Shown here: piece by piece, positions 30,602 through 40,108 of the stretch
Layout of the letters: each line of letters begins with the position of its first letter
Position numbering within the stretch: the stretch's first letter is position 1
Virus record (IMG/VR): IMGVR_UViG_3300049460_000371
Location: 23,354-87,353 of that record
Strand: one strand, 5' to 3'
DNA length: 64,000 bases
From: a virus
The notes under the pieces: model-generated
What the model was told of the DNA's origin: nothing
Databases searched by the model: none
What the model saw: the letters and a program-made list of their open reading frames with translations, nothing else
Made by a program: the position numbers and the translations under genes

Positions 30602-32662
30602 ATGACGGCCAAGATCAAGAAGGAAATGGCAGCGCTGGCCAAAGAGGTAGCGCGCCATCAAAAGCTGTATTACGAGGAGAATGACCCCGTAATTACGGAC
30701 GGCGAGTACGACGTCATGTATCGCCAACTGGTGGATCTGGAAGAGCAGTATCCCCAGTACAAAGTAAAGAACTCGCCAACCGACAACATCGGCGGCAAAC
30801 CGTCCGGCACCTTCACGGAGATCAAGCACCTGATCCCCATGCTGAGCCTGGGCAATAGTCTGAACGCGGCCGACACCCAGGTGTTCCTGGATAAAGTATG
30901 CGCCGAACTGAAGATCAAACCGGCCGCCCTCGAGCTGTACGAAGAACTCAAGTACGACGGCCTGTCGTGCTCTGCCACTTACCTGTATGGTAAGCTGGAA
31001 CAAGGCGCCACTCGCGGTGACGGTCTGACCGGCGAAGACATCACGGCCAACCTGAAAACTGTCCAAAACGTCCCACACGTCATCAACGAGCTCTTGGAAG
31101 TACCGCGCTTCGAGATTCGCGGCGAGGTACTGATGACGCGTGCGAGCTTCAAAGCCCTGAACGAACGTCAGGCCAAGCTCGGTGGCAAGATCTTCAGCAA
31201 TCCCCGCAATGCGGCCGCAGGTGCGCTGCGCAATAGCGACCCGGAGATCACTCGCGAGCGTGGACTGCACTTCTACGCCTACAGCCTGGGCGCATGCAGC
31301 GACGAAATCTATCCAAAAGTTGACGGCGGCATTTCGCCTGATCCATTCGGCGTGACCACGCAAGAGCAACTGCTGGCCAAGTTCGTCAGCCTGGGCTTTG
31401 TGACGGCTAGCGACCTGAAAGTCGTAACTGCTGACAAGGTGCTGGAAAGCTTCAAGGAAATTCAAGCCAAGCGTCCCGACCTGCCATACGAAATCGACGG
31501 CGTGGTATACAAGGTCAACAAGCTGGCCTATCAAGTTCAGCTGGGCTGGAAGTCGCGCACGCCTGAATGGGCAACCGCGTACAAGTTCCCGCCTGACACT
31601 GCTGAAACGGTGCTGCTGGCCATCGACATCCAGGTAGGTCGTACTGGTGCGCAGGCGCCGGTTGCTCGTGTAAAACCGGTCAAGTGCGGCGGGGTGATCG
31701 TAACCAACATCACCCTGCACAACATCGAAGAGATCACGCGCAAAGATATCCGCATTGGCGACACGCTGCTGATTATGCGTAACGGCGATGTGATTCCTGG
31801 TGTCAGCCATGTTATCAAGGACAAGCGCCCGGCAAACGCTGTCCCGTATGAAATGCCAGGCGTTTGCCCATCCTGCGGCGGCGCTACCCACAAGGAAGAC
31901 GACGGTGCGATCACGTATTGCCTCGCCGGCCTTGGCTGTCCTGCTCAAGTGTTGGGTGCAATTTCCCACTACGTTTCGCGCAAGGCCATGGACATTGACG
32001 GCATTGGCGACTCGACCATTCAGACGCTGCTGGATGCCAACCTGATCAAGATGCCAAGCGATCTGTACTCGCTGAAAAAAGAAGACGTGCTGGGCCTGGA
32101 AGGCTTTGGTGAGTCGTCGGCGGAGTTGCTGGTGAACGGCGTGCATGCGATCAAGAAACCAGAATTGCGTCGCTTCATTTACGCGCTGGGCATTCCCAAT
32201 ACGGGCGAGGGCACCAGCAAGCGCTTGGCTGAGCACTTCGGTTCGTTTGACAAGTTGCTGGCCGCAGCACACAATGAACTGATGGCGATCCCGGACATCG
32301 GCAAAACGACCGCCAGCAGCATAAGTGACTACCTGTTCGACCCAGTAACGGGCGTGGAAGCGCGCAAGCTGGCTAAGATCCTGGAGCCTCAAGATCTGGT
32401 CAAGGTCGACACCAGCGTGATGAAGCTGAAAGGTCAAACGTTCCTGGTCACTGGTACGCTGTCAGTGAAGCGCGACGTGATCCATAAGCTCATCGAAGAA
32501 AACGGCGGTGTGGTCGCTGGCTCGGTGAACAAGGATCTCAACTACTTGCTGGCTGGTGAAGAAGCGGGTAGCAAGCTGGAGAAAGCTGAGAAATTGAACG
32601 GCAGCAAAAAGGCAAATATCAGTATCATTACGGAAGAAATTTTCCGCTCAATGATCGCATAA
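30602..32662 (+). CDS. ligA: NAD+-dependent DNA ligase, 686 aa
   Basis: Full domain set in order: the Ia region with YDVMYRQL, adenylation domain with catalytic Lys117 in KYDG, OB fold (VGRTGAQAPVARVKPV), Cys-type zinc finger (CPSCGG and CLAGLGCPAQ), helix-hairpin-helix repeats, and a C-terminal BRCT domain (GQTFLVTGTLSVKRD onward). The length matches bacterial LigA. It joins nicks in DNA using NAD+ and releases AMP and NMN. Most phages carry ATP-dependent ligases, so this is a cofactor choice worth noting beside the NADH dehydrogenase, sirtuin and Nudix genes. Start ATG 30602 after CAAGGAGAATC. Confidence 0.97.
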   Translation: MTAKIKKEMAALAKEVARHQKLYYEENDPVITDGEYDVMYRQLVDLEEQYPQYKVKNSPTDNIGGKPSGTFTEIKHLIPMLSLGNSLNAADTQVFLDKVCAELKIKPAALELYEELKYDGLSCSATYLYGKLEQGATRGDGLTGEDITANLKTVQNVPHVINELLEVPRFEIRGEVLMTRASFKALNERQAKLGGKIFSNPRNAAAGALRNSDPEITRERGLHFYAYSLGACSDEIYPKVDGGISPDPFGVTTQEQLLAKFVSLGFVTASDLKVVTADKVLESFKEIQAKRPDLPYEIDGVVYKVNKLAYQVQLGWKSRTPEWATAYKFPPDTAETVLLAIDIQVGRTGAQAPVARVKPVKCGGVIVTNITLHNIEEITRKDIRIGDTLLIMRNGDVIPGVSHVIKDKRPANAVPYEMPGVCPSCGGATHKEDDGAITYCLAGLGCPAQVLGAISHYVSRKAMDIDGIGDSTIQTLLDANLIKMPSDLYSLKKEDVLGLEGFGESSAELLVNGVHAIKKPELRRFIYALGIPNTGEGTSKRLAEHFGSFDKLLAAAHNELMAIPDIGKTTASSISDYLFDPVTGVEARKLAKILEPQDLVKVDTSVMKLKGQTFLVTGTLSVKRDVIHKLIEENGGVVAGSVNKDLNYLLAGEEAGSKLEKAEKLNGSKKANISIITEEIFRSMIA

Positions 32663-32663
32663 C

Positions 32664-32686
32664 AATGGGGCCTAGTGCCCCATTTA
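32664..32686 (+). terminator. Rho-independent terminator
   Basis: AATGGGGC/GCCCCATT with loop CTAGT, just after ligA. Confidence 0.8.
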
Positions 32687-32700
32687 TCTGAAAGAGTTAC

Positions 32701-33168
32701 ATGACTGCACTGGTTGAACAACTGAATAACCATCACACCACCCAACAGTTTCTCAACGACATGACAGCGAAGCTGTATCATGCCAAGTTGATGGAGATTG
32801 TTGCCCACACCAAAGTGGAAAGTATCGGCATCACCCTGGCTACCATTAACGGCGAACATCGTGTCCTGTACTCGTTGACGCCGCACAAGTTTGCTCCTGG
32901 CGAGGCAATGACTGCCGAGAACATGCGTAGCTTCCATCAACGTGAAGATGGCACGTTCGATTTGGCAGAGCACGGCAATGAAGGCATGTTGACCTTCCTG
33001 GAAAACGAAATCGAATGGGAGCTGTGGAACGATATCATGGCAGATCTGGGTGGCCAACTGTACTACGTTACCAGCATCTATGAATTCTACCATGATGACC
33101 CGAGTAATCATCTCGTGTTCACTCGCGATGCGTTCTGGGTTACCAACAACCCAAGCGACTTCACCTAA
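32701..33168 (+). CDS. Hypothetical acidic protein, 155 aa
   Basis: ATG 32701 after GAAAGAGTTAC. Mixed alpha/beta, Glu-rich in the centre. Ends before a strong terminator. No family recognised. Confidence 0.75.
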   Translation: MTALVEQLNNHHTTQQFLNDMTAKLYHAKLMEIVAHTKVESIGITLATINGEHRVLYSLTPHKFAPGEAMTAENMRSFHQREDGTFDLAEHGNEGMLTFLENEIEWELWNDIMADLGGQLYYVTSIYEFYHDDPSNHLVFTRDAFWVTNNPSDFT

Positions 33169-33187
33169 GCTGACACAAGCTTGATTC

Positions 33188-33213
33188 AAGCCTGGTATCG
33201 CACCAGGCTTTTT
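33188..33213 (+). terminator. Rho-independent terminator
   Basis: AAGCCTGGT/ACCAGGCTT stem, loop ATCGC, T run. Confidence 0.95.
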
Positions 33214-33283
33214 CTTTGACTGGTTGTCGCACTGGTGACGATTTCGTCAATTTGCCATGCTAAAATACAAATAAGGAGATCAC

Positions 33284-33673
33284 ATGAAAGTACGCAAGGA
33301 ATGGCTCAGTGCCAATTTTGGACTTGATAACCTCCCAGACAGCAGTCTTTGGTCTTGGGCCCCATTCAAAGGATCGGACGTCGTCGAAATCCCGGATGAG
33401 TGGGTAATGCTAATGAACCAGAAGCATCAAATTTCAAATCGCGGTCGTTATCTGTTCTTAACACGAGTTGGTTGGATAGCCAATCGTGATGAAATCAAGC
33501 AACTGTGCGCGAATGGGAAAAGCATTCCATGGGATCAAGTTGAAGCTCGTGTTGAACAAAGCTTGACCAAGATGGAAAATGGAATTATTGGCGAATTCAA
33601 ACGAGTCGCTGTTCAGTTCAATGTAATGGAAAAATACTTGGCCGCCAACATACCACTCAGGCCAGCACCTTGA
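33284..33673 (+). CDS. Hypothetical protein, 129 aa
   Basis: ATG 33284 after TAAGGAGATCAC, with a -10-like TAAAAT about 25 bases before. Trp-rich N-terminal half, helical end. No family recognised. Confidence 0.75.
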   Translation: MKVRKEWLSANFGLDNLPDSSLWSWAPFKGSDVVEIPDEWVMLMNQKHQISNRGRYLFLTRVGWIANRDEIKQLCANGKSIPWDQVEARVEQSLTKMENGIIGEFKRVAVQFNVMEKYLAANIPLRPAP

Positions 33674-33698
33674 CAAAATATTCACATGAATGTACCAT
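33670..33698 (+). promoter_or_regulatory. Promoter TTGACA-17-TACCAT
   Basis: -35 33670-33675 (consensus) and -10 33693-33698; CACATGAATG in the spacer. Confidence 0.7.
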
Positions 33699-33723
33699 TG
33701 CTGTCTAAAAGTTACCAAGGACA

Positions 33724-33960
33724 ATGATGAAATTTTCCGCCCTAAACCCAGGCGCCAAGTTTGAAATGTGGAGCGGTGACGCTCTCCCGTATGCTGACAT
33801 CAAGTTGTGTAGCTGCGAAAAGATTGAAAGCCGACTGGCTCGTGAAATTCTGAACCCCAGCGAAGCTGTACTGGTCTACGGGGCACCGTTTGTCCTGGAT
33901 GAAAATGAAGTTGTGGTCGTCGATGCTGGTCCCATCAACATGAATGCGTTTGTGGGCTAA
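33724..33960 (+). CDS. Hypothetical protein, 78 aa
   Basis: ATG 33724 or 33727 after CAAGGACA. A strand-rich protein similar in outline to small ADP-ribosyltransferase-like or toxin fragments (YGAPFVLDENEVVVV), but nothing diagnostic is present. Confidence 0.7.
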   Translation: MMKFSALNPGAKFEMWSGDALPYADIKLCSCEKIESRLAREILNPSEAVLVYGAPFVLDENEVVVVDAGPINMNAFVG

Positions 33961-33985
33961 TCCGTACATCCTTGAAAGGATCAGT

Positions 33986-34321
33986 ATGTTGCGTCTTATT
34001 GCCGATATGTTCAAACAACGACGGGAACTGATTCCTGTTTGCCCACATGAAGCCAAGATGGCTGTATTTTCAAACATGGTTGAACGACATGTTGGAAATC
34101 GCAAGTCGATTCCTGACTATATGGCACCAGACCCAACCTATCAAGTACCCAAATACGTGGTTCTCATGTGTGAGGATCTCGTCGAATTGATTGATCGCCC
34201 CAACGTGAAGTTGATTGATGTATTGCGCATCGAGAAGACCGCAGTCGGCCACAGCGACTATCTGCACAAGTTGGCATTACGTTGTTACCACTGCACTATC
34301 GAAAATGAAACCACTTACTGA
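33986..34321 (+). CDS. Hypothetical protein, 111 aa
   Basis: ATG 33986 after GAAAGGATC. Basic first half; contains four Cys (about residues 19, 61, 100 and 103) that might bind zinc. Overlaps the next gene by 17 bases. Confidence 0.7.
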   Translation: MLRLIADMFKQRRELIPVCPHEAKMAVFSNMVERHVGNRKSIPDYMAPDPTYQVPKYVVLMCEDLVELIDRPNVKLIDVLRIEKTAVGHSDYLHKLALRCYHCTIENETTY

Positions 34322-34697
34322 TCAAGAAATCGTCACCGCACTTGAAGCAGAAATGCGCAATGACCTAGCAGCATACACCACCCCAGGCGAAATAGTTTAT
34401 TCAGTCACCCAAAAAGAAATTCTGGCCTTTGCTAGAACCCTGGGTGTACCCATCCCGGAAGGCGGTCCCGGTAAGCTGGACACCACCCACGACATCCAGA
34501 TGCGAGAGCTTCGGGCCGAGCTTGTTTGGCTCCAAGCCGACCTCAGCGAAGTGAATAAGATTCTGGCCGGGAGGACTGAGAAAGATGATCCTATAGGTCA
34601 TATGCAGTTTAGTCAACGTCGTGCATCGCTCCAACAACAAATTATCGCCATGAATGCAAAAATTGCTGCATTGGCGCTTGAAGCCATTCAGCAATGA
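34305..34697 (+). CDS. Coiled-coil protein, 130 aa
   Basis: ATG 34305 lies inside the end of the previous gene. The second half (about 60-130) is a continuous charged helix. No family recognised. Confidence 0.7.
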   Translation: MKPLTDQEIVTALEAEMRNDLAAYTTPGEIVYSVTQKEILAFARTLGVPIPEGGPGKLDTTHDIQMRELRAELVWLQADLSEVNKILAGRTEKDDPIGHMQFSQRRASLQQQIIAMNAKIAALALEAIQQ

Positions 34698-34726
34698 ACC
34701 TATAATGGTGCATCAAGGAGGATGAC

Positions 34727-35131
34727 ATGACTATTTTGACCAATGAAGAACACATGCAAGTAGACCGTCTATACTGGGACGGTCTTGCAATGGCGCAGCT
34801 CTATCGTGTAAGTGTTTGCCTTGCTGACAAGATCCGCAGCAATGAAGCTTGGATCGCACGCACGCAAATCCGCATGACTGGCGCGGTTGCCGACCTGAAT
34901 GCAACCGATCCAAAAGATGCCCGTAAGTACAAGGACGCCCAGACCGAAGTCGACAACTGCACAAAGTTGCTGACCCGCCTCACGGCTGAAAACGAAGAGC
35001 TGACCCTGAAGAAAACTAGTGCTGATGCTCAGCATGGTGTCATCTATGCCCGCGTTTTGGCCTATCCGTTTGGTGGCAAGATCCACCGGGCATGCGAGGC
35101 TCGTTATCCACGTACCCGGCCATGCTGCTAA
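34727..35131 (+). CDS. Coiled-coil protein, 134 aa
   Basis: ATG 34727 after CAAGGAGGATGAC. Helical through residues 20-105, with a basic, Cys-ending tail. Last gene before the NADH dehydrogenase; a GCCTGG/CCAGGT hairpin lies between them. Confidence 0.75.
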   Translation: MTILTNEEHMQVDRLYWDGLAMAQLYRVSVCLADKIRSNEAWIARTQIRMTGAVADLNATDPKDARKYKDAQTEVDNCTKLLTRLTAENEELTLKKTSADAQHGVIYARVLAYPFGGKIHRACEARYPRTRPCC

Positions 35132-35138
35132 GAACATT

Positions 35139-35161
35139 TGACGCCTGGTGATCCAGGTGTT
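35139..35161 (+). terminator. Hairpin ACGCCTGG/CCAGGTGT
   Basis: Eight-base arms (one G-T pair) with loop TGAT; T-rich downstream, so a modest terminator or attenuator before ndh. Confidence 0.5.
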
Positions 35162-35194
35162 AGTGTTTGTTAAACGAACTGAGAGAATAAGAAC

Positions 35195-36496
35195 ATGAAA
35201 CAGAATATTGTCATTGTGGGTGGCGGTGCTGGTGGCTTGGAACTGGCTTGCAAACTGGGCCGAAAACTTGGTCCCGATAGCGTCACACTGGTTGATAGCC
35301 GGTTGACCCATATCTGGAAGCCATCCTTGCACGAAGTTGCAGCAGGCACCCTGGACGTTCATGCCGAAGGGCTATCGTATCAGATGCTCGCGCATGACAA
35401 TGGTTTCACGTTCGTGTATGGTGCAATGTCGGCTCTGAACAAGGGCAACAAAACCATCCAAGTCGACGCAGTGTTGACCGACAAGGAGATCGTGTTGATC
35501 CCTGAACGCGTCATCGCATTCTCGGATCTGGTCATTGCTGTCGGCAGTGTATCCAACTACTTCAATGTTCCAGGTGCGTCGACCAATACTATCGCATTGA
35601 ATGCTCCGGAAGACGCAGAAGCATTCAGGAACAAGATGATGCGTCATCTCCATTACGCAAACGGCCCTATGCGCCGTGATACCGCGGAAGATGCTGGTGT
35701 TGATATCGTGATCATTGGCGGCGGCGCTACGGGTGTTGAGCTGGCCGCTGAGCTGTCCGAAGCTCGCAATGAATTCGCGGCATACGGCGTTCACAACCTG
35801 GATGCCAAGAAATCCCTCCGCCTCACCATCCTGGAAGGTTCGCCGCGTGTGCTGGCTCCTTTGCCTGAACGCGTCAGCGAAGCAGCTGACAAGCTGTTGA
35901 AACTTCGCGATGTTACGGTGAAAACTGGCTGTCGTGTGGTTGACATTACTTCCACGCTGGTAACTGATTCCACGGGCCAGACGTACAAGGCTGACATCAC
36001 GGTTTGGGCCGCTGGTATCAAGGCTCCTGACTTCCTGGCTACGTTGGGCTTGCCTACTGCTCGCAGTGGTGCTCTGATCGTTGACGGCAAGCTGCGCGTT
36101 GACGAGGCATATCACATCTATGCTTTGGGTGACTGTGCGTCGTTTACTGACAAGGATGGCAAGATGGCCCCGCCGCGTGCGCAAACGGCTCACCAGCAAG
36201 CCGACTATCTGTATGATCGTTTCATGGCCTTTGCGAATGGTCGCCCAGCATCCGTGAAGGATTACCAGTACAAGGACTACGGTTCGTTGGTCTCGATCGG
36301 CCATAGCACTTCAGTGGGTAACCTGATGGGATCACTGGCCGGTCGTTGGTTCATCGAAGGTTGGTTTGCTCGCATCATGTATGTGAGCTTGCACCTGTTG
36401 CATCACCGTGCAATCTTGGGCACGATCCGCACTGGCATATTAGCACTTGCCCGCTTCCTGATCAAACGCACCGCACCTCTTGTGAAATTGCACTAA
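35195..36496 (+). CDS. ndh: Type II NADH dehydrogenase, 433 aa
   Basis: Two dinucleotide-binding motifs are intact: FAD site VIVGGGAGGLELA (about residues 6-18) and NADH site VIIGGGATGVELA (about 171-183), with the second FAD motif YALGDCA (about 308-314). The end carries an amphipathic membrane-binding segment (ARIMYVSLHLLHHR...) and finishes in VKLH, much like bacterial Ndh. The length equals E. coli Ndh. The enzyme passes electrons from NADH to quinone without pumping protons. In a phage it could keep respiration or NAD+ supply going during infection. Start ATG 35195. Confidence 0.92.
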   Translation: MKQNIVIVGGGAGGLELACKLGRKLGPDSVTLVDSRLTHIWKPSLHEVAAGTLDVHAEGLSYQMLAHDNGFTFVYGAMSALNKGNKTIQVDAVLTDKEIVLIPERVIAFSDLVIAVGSVSNYFNVPGASTNTIALNAPEDAEAFRNKMMRHLHYANGPMRRDTAEDAGVDIVIIGGGATGVELAAELSEARNEFAAYGVHNLDAKKSLRLTILEGSPRVLAPLPERVSEAADKLLKLRDVTVKTGCRVVDITSTLVTDSTGQTYKADITVWAAGIKAPDFLATLGLPTARSGALIVDGKLRVDEAYHIYALGDCASFTDKDGKMAPPRAQTAHQQADYLYDRFMAFANGRPASVKDYQYKDYGSLVSIGHSTSVGNLMGSLAGRWFIEGWFARIMYVSLHLLHHRAILGTIRTGILALARFLIKRTAPLVKLH

Positions 36497-36795
36497 TGGT
36501 TACGCACACCTATAAGTTTAATCCTCAACCCAAGCAAACGGCGCGGTCGCGTCGTCGTGGTGGGCCACAGAGTAATTTCATGCCACGGGTAACGCCGTAT
36601 CATCAATGGGCAAAACGTCCACTTAATGAAATAGTACTGGGTCGCTTGTTCGGTATGCTTCACAGCAAGTTGGGGCATGGTTTGCCCATTGCGCGCCTTC
36701 GTTGGAAGCAAGCTGGTATCCGTATGGATGCACGGTTTCCCACACGGGCCTCGTGTGAGTATTACAATACCTGGTCAGCAGGGAAGATTTTCTGA
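36496..36795 (+). CDS. Very basic protein, 99 aa
   Basis: TAATG overlap with ndh. The N-terminal part is Arg/Lys/Gln-rich (ARSRRRGG) and the rest has scattered Trp and Arg. Probably nucleic-acid binding. Confidence 0.7.
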   Translation: MVTHTYKFNPQPKQTARSRRRGGPQSNFMPRVTPYHQWAKRPLNEIVLGRLFGMLHSKLGHGLPIARLRWKQAGIRMDARFPTRASCEYYNTWSAGKIF

Positions 36796-37016
36796 TGAGT
36801 AGTCGTTATCATATCGTTTATCCTTGCGGGGATCGCACGAAACTGTCAGTGGTCGAGATTGTTGATGCACTCTCGTATGAGCTGTCGGAGTACGCGGTGG
36901 CGTCGCGTAATGACTGGGAAACGTACAAAGAAGCAGCCACGTATGCCAAGCAGTTGGCTAAAGATAATGATCTGACCTTCGTTCCAGATAAAGAAGAACC
37001 TGATTACTTGGACTAA
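36795..37016 (+). CDS. Hypothetical acidic protein, 73 aa
   Basis: One-base overlap with the previous stop. Helix-rich with acidic end. Last gene of the unit; a terminator follows. Confidence 0.75.
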   Translation: MSSRYHIVYPCGDRTKLSVVEIVDALSYELSEYAVASRNDWETYKEAATYAKQLAKDNDLTFVPDKEEPDYLD

Positions 37017-37030
37017 TCATTCATCCAAAC

Positions 37031-37057
37031 AAAAAGGGGAGCAACCGCTCCCCTTTT
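37031..37057. terminator. Bidirectional terminator between convergent operons
   Basis: AAAAGGGGAGC/GCTCCCCTTTT, loop AACC. Confidence 0.95.
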
Positions 37058-37072
37058 CTATTACCAATTCAA

Positions 37073-39346
37073 TTACTTGGCAATGACAACCCACTTGGTA
37101 TTCGGCAGGTCCGAATTGATAAGTGGGACACGACGGAATACCGTTTCTTCTGTGGCTGCACGCAAGATATAACCAGCCGTTGAAGAAGCAACCGCTCCAT
37201 TGTAGTAGCCCTGGTTATTGTCACCACTCGATGTGATACTTGAAATGGCCATGGTGCTATATTTGACATCATCACCAACATTTGCCAATTCCCAGTTGAT
37301 AAAGTCTTGAGTACGATAGACCGTGCCGCCATTAGTTGGGATCAACACCCAGCCATTGATGATTGCAACACCTGGACCGGCAACTGGCGATGGCAATGCA
37401 CTTGCTTGCCATGTAACGCCGTCATACGAATAGTTGACCAAGGTATTGTTGGCCCAGGTCATTACCACCACATTACCATCACTTGCAACGCTTGATACTG
37501 TGGCACTTGTTGGCATGGTCATTTGGCCATTAACCAGAGCAGTAACGGCACTGCCGGTTGTGGTCATATAACGTGGAACCGCTGCATTGGTGAGCACCAA
37601 AAACTTATCCTTGAATGCACCAACCAAGGCACCAGCTGATGTTGCATATGTTGACCATGTTTTGCCGTAGTCAAACGATACTGGACCGGATGCGCCAGCA
37701 GTGGTCGCAATGATGACGTTTGGTGATGTCTTGGATGCAACCATAGACTGAACCAATGCAGTAGCCGCCAGAGCCACATAGGTGATCGATGGTGCTGCAC
37801 TATATGTCCAGTTGATACCATCTGGTGAAGTTGCGGTTCTGAATCCATTCTGTGTGTTTGCAAGGCCTGTCATAGTCACGTTACCGATATTGCCGTACGC
37901 CACATAGTTGCCATCACTTGTGATCAACATACCTTTCCAGCACACCAGATCAGTGCCCGATGGGATGGAAATGTTTTGCCAAGTTGCACCACTATCAAAA
38001 CTGATGATACCAGTCCAAGCCGACAACAATGATGTTGATGCACCCATAGTTACATTGTCCATCAGAACCACAACACTACCATCGTAATTTACAATAGGAT
38101 AGCTATATGTGTTGGTGCTGGTCATGTTGGTCAATTCAGTAGATACAGTCCAAGTCGTACCGCTATCAGTGCTACCGCAAATAAAGGTTGTGCCAACTGG
38201 AGCGGTCACCATATGCAGAGTGCCACCTACTGAGAATACATCAGTGACCCCACCATATTGTTGATTTGCTGCTGGATTGGTTGCATTACCAAATGGAGCC
38301 AAGGCTGATCGAACAACCCAAGTTGTGCCATTTGTTGATGTCATAACCGCTGGCGTGCCCGTGCAGTAAATTACCATCGAACCATTTGACGCAATTGCGA
38401 TTCGACTTGCACTTGCGCTAGTTGGTGTTGCAACCGTGCGTGAAGTCCAGACTGCACCATCTGGTGATGTGTAAATGTTACCTGCTGTGGTTGGTGCAGC
38501 AACGAACAAACTCACGACTGGGTTATAAGCAAGCGTGCCAACACCCACAGTACATGCGGTATTGATGGTCCAAGATGTACCAAGATTGGTTGTGCGGATA
38601 ATATTGTTGGTTGCACCTGAACCATACGACATGAAAGTACCATTCGCATAGGTGAATGGATTGGTGTAGTTGAAAGCAGCCGACAATGTTGGGGCATTTG
38701 CCCATGAGCCGCCATTGTCACTTGAAAACACAACACCACCGGTGGTTGCTGGTGTGCCGGTATTAGCCAGAATATTACCACCACCTTCAGTGAAGAAGTA
38801 TGCGGCGGCCGCTGATGGCATAGTGATTGGAGTCTGGGTAGTCAGAGTAGGATCGTTCAGGTCAATACGCAGGTGATTACCTGGTGCTGACAAGTAGAGA
38901 TTCATACCATTTTGAGATACTCGACCGTTGATGTTTTGGACCATTGCTGTTGGTGCGATGCCATTGAAATCAGCGGCGACGAATGTTTTCACATAGGCGA
39001 TGCCATCAGACAACGTCAACGAGTTAGACTTCCACAGCGAACCGTTTTTGAACAACAGATAAACGTTAGAACCGATTGTCCAGTTTGCGATAATCACATT
39101 GGTTTGATTCGCAGTAGTCACGATTGCGCTGCGACGGAGAACCGATGGGAATGGAACCTCATGCACATAGTCGCCCTGGAAGCCGCCAGGAATTTGGTCA
39201 CCCAGAACAGGGTAGTCAGTTGAGTCAAACTTCGCGCCAGATGCGATGTATTTTGGATTCTCGAACGAGTTAATGACTCGAACGATGGAGCCAATTGGTG
39301 CCTTATTGTTAAGGACTTCTGAGAATGTAATTGGATCAAATGCCAT
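37073..39346 (-). CDS. Asp-box beta-propeller tail protein, 757 aa
   Basis: After a collar-like N-terminus (residues 1-90, with a segment APIGSIVRVINSF) the chain contains many Asp-box (BNR) repeats of the form S-x-D-x-G-x-x-W: SSDNGGSW, SPDGAVW, STNGTTW, STDSGTTW, FDSGATW, SPDGINW, FDYGKTW and SYDGVTW. This indicates a sialidase-like beta-propeller. Such proteins on phage tails bind or cleave surface glycans. Sialidase catalytic residues were not identified, so a binding role is as likely as cleavage. Confidence 0.85.
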   Translation of the reverse strand: MAFDPITFSEVLNNKAPIGSIVRVINSFENPKYIASGAKFDSTDYPVLGDQIPGGFQGDYVHEVPFPSVLRRSAIVTTANQTNVIIANWTIGSNVYLLFKNGSLWKSNSLTLSDGIAYVKTFVAADFNGIAPTAMVQNINGRVSQNGMNLYLSAPGNHLRIDLNDPTLTTQTPITMPSAAAAYFFTEGGGNILANTGTPATTGGVVFSSDNGGSWANAPTLSAAFNYTNPFTYANGTFMSYGSGATNNIIRTTNLGTSWTINTACTVGVGTLAYNPVVSLFVAAPTTAGNIYTSPDGAVWTSRTVATPTSASASRIAIASNGSMVIYCTGTPAVMTSTNGTTWVVRSALAPFGNATNPAANQQYGGVTDVFSVGGTLHMVTAPVGTTFICGSTDSGTTWTVSTELTNMTSTNTYSYPIVNYDGSVVVLMDNVTMGASTSLLSAWTGIISFDSGATWQNISIPSGTDLVCWKGMLITSDGNYVAYGNIGNVTMTGLANTQNGFRTATSPDGINWTYSAAPSITYVALAATALVQSMVASKTSPNVIIATTAGASGPVSFDYGKTWSTYATSAGALVGAFKDKFLVLTNAAVPRYMTTTGSAVTALVNGQMTMPTSATVSSVASDGNVVVMTWANNTLVNYSYDGVTWQASALPSPVAGPGVAIINGWVLIPTNGGTVYRTQDFINWELANVGDDVKYSTMAISSITSSGDNNQGYYNGAVASSTAGYILRAATEETVFRRVPLINSDLPNTKWVVIAK

Positions 39347-39356
39347 AATGGTCTCC

Positions 39357-39980
39357 TTAGATATATGTTGAAGTCATGGTGCTAACTTGCCCATCGACAT
39401 AGGTGTAGGTTTCAAGACGTGTAACACCCTGATAGGCAATCGAGATGGTGTGAATGGTGCCATCTGAATTATAATCATAGTTTGTCACTCGTTGATCGGC
39501 GCCAATATTTTCAGTCATGATGCTGATCTTATTTTCGTCGTTGTATTGAAAACTAGTTGAGTCAGGAATGGCATCTGAACTACCGCCACTACTTGGAATT
39601 GTTGCCCATTTAACACCAGTTGGTTTGGTGCTATCGGCCATAAGCACTTGCCCATTAGTCCCGATATCAAGGTCAACGTTTGATGAACCGTCAGATACCC
39701 GAATCGTACCCTTGGCTGTTGGAGTTGAAGGTTCGCCGCTCGCATCAACCCATACCATCGATGTGCCATCTTGACCTACTGCCAGAAATTTACCTGGAGT
39801 GGCGCCGGTTGATGGGAATGTGAGATTATGGATCGCAAATGCTTGCATGGAAAGCTTTAATGGTGATACCTGCCCGAAACCATCTTCAATCGGTTGCAGG
39901 GTAGAAATCAAACCACCAGCCTCTACACGTAATAGTCCACCAAATGTATCTTGGGGAGTTCGTCCTCTAAGAGTTGACAT
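39357..39980 (-). CDS. Tail fibre protein, 207 aa, shares N-terminal domain with 23973
   Basis: Begins GRTPQDTFGGLLRV and has the same SPLKL element as the fibre at 23973, followed by a Gly/Ser-rich centre (ATPGKFLAVGQDG, TNGQVLMA) and a C-terminal strand repeat with YDYNSDGTI. It is the first gene of the second tail module. An ATTAAATA box lies 46 bases upstream. Confidence 0.8.
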   Translation of the reverse strand: MSTLRGRTPQDTFGGLLRVEAGGLISTLQPIEDGFGQVSPLKLSMQAFAIHNLTFPSTGATPGKFLAVGQDGTSMVWVDASGEPSTPTAKGTIRVSDGSSNVDLDIGTNGQVLMADSTKPTGVKWATIPSSGGSSDAIPDSTSFQYNDENKISIMTENIGADQRVTNYDYNSDGTIHTISIAYQGVTRLETYTYVDGQVSTMTSTYI

Positions 39981-40025
39981 AGTTCTCTTCCATAAAAGGC
40001 GGCAACGTCTATGTTGCCGTTCATC

Positions 40026-40033
40026 TATTTAAT
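40026..40033 (-). promoter_or_regulatory. Late-type promoter box ATTAAATA
   Basis: Minus strand, upstream of the fibre operon 39980-37073. Confidence 0.35.
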
Positions 40034-40108
40034 CATATTTTCATTTGGTTATGTCGTGTTATTTTAATCTTTCAACTATTGGTGCCATACTGTCATGAAG
40101 GAGAGATT

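Noticed and set aside
30509-32437. A 642-codon open frame on the minus strand opposite ligA
   Set aside because: It exists only because of the G/C-rich codons of ligA; the product shows no family features, and the + strand gene is certain.
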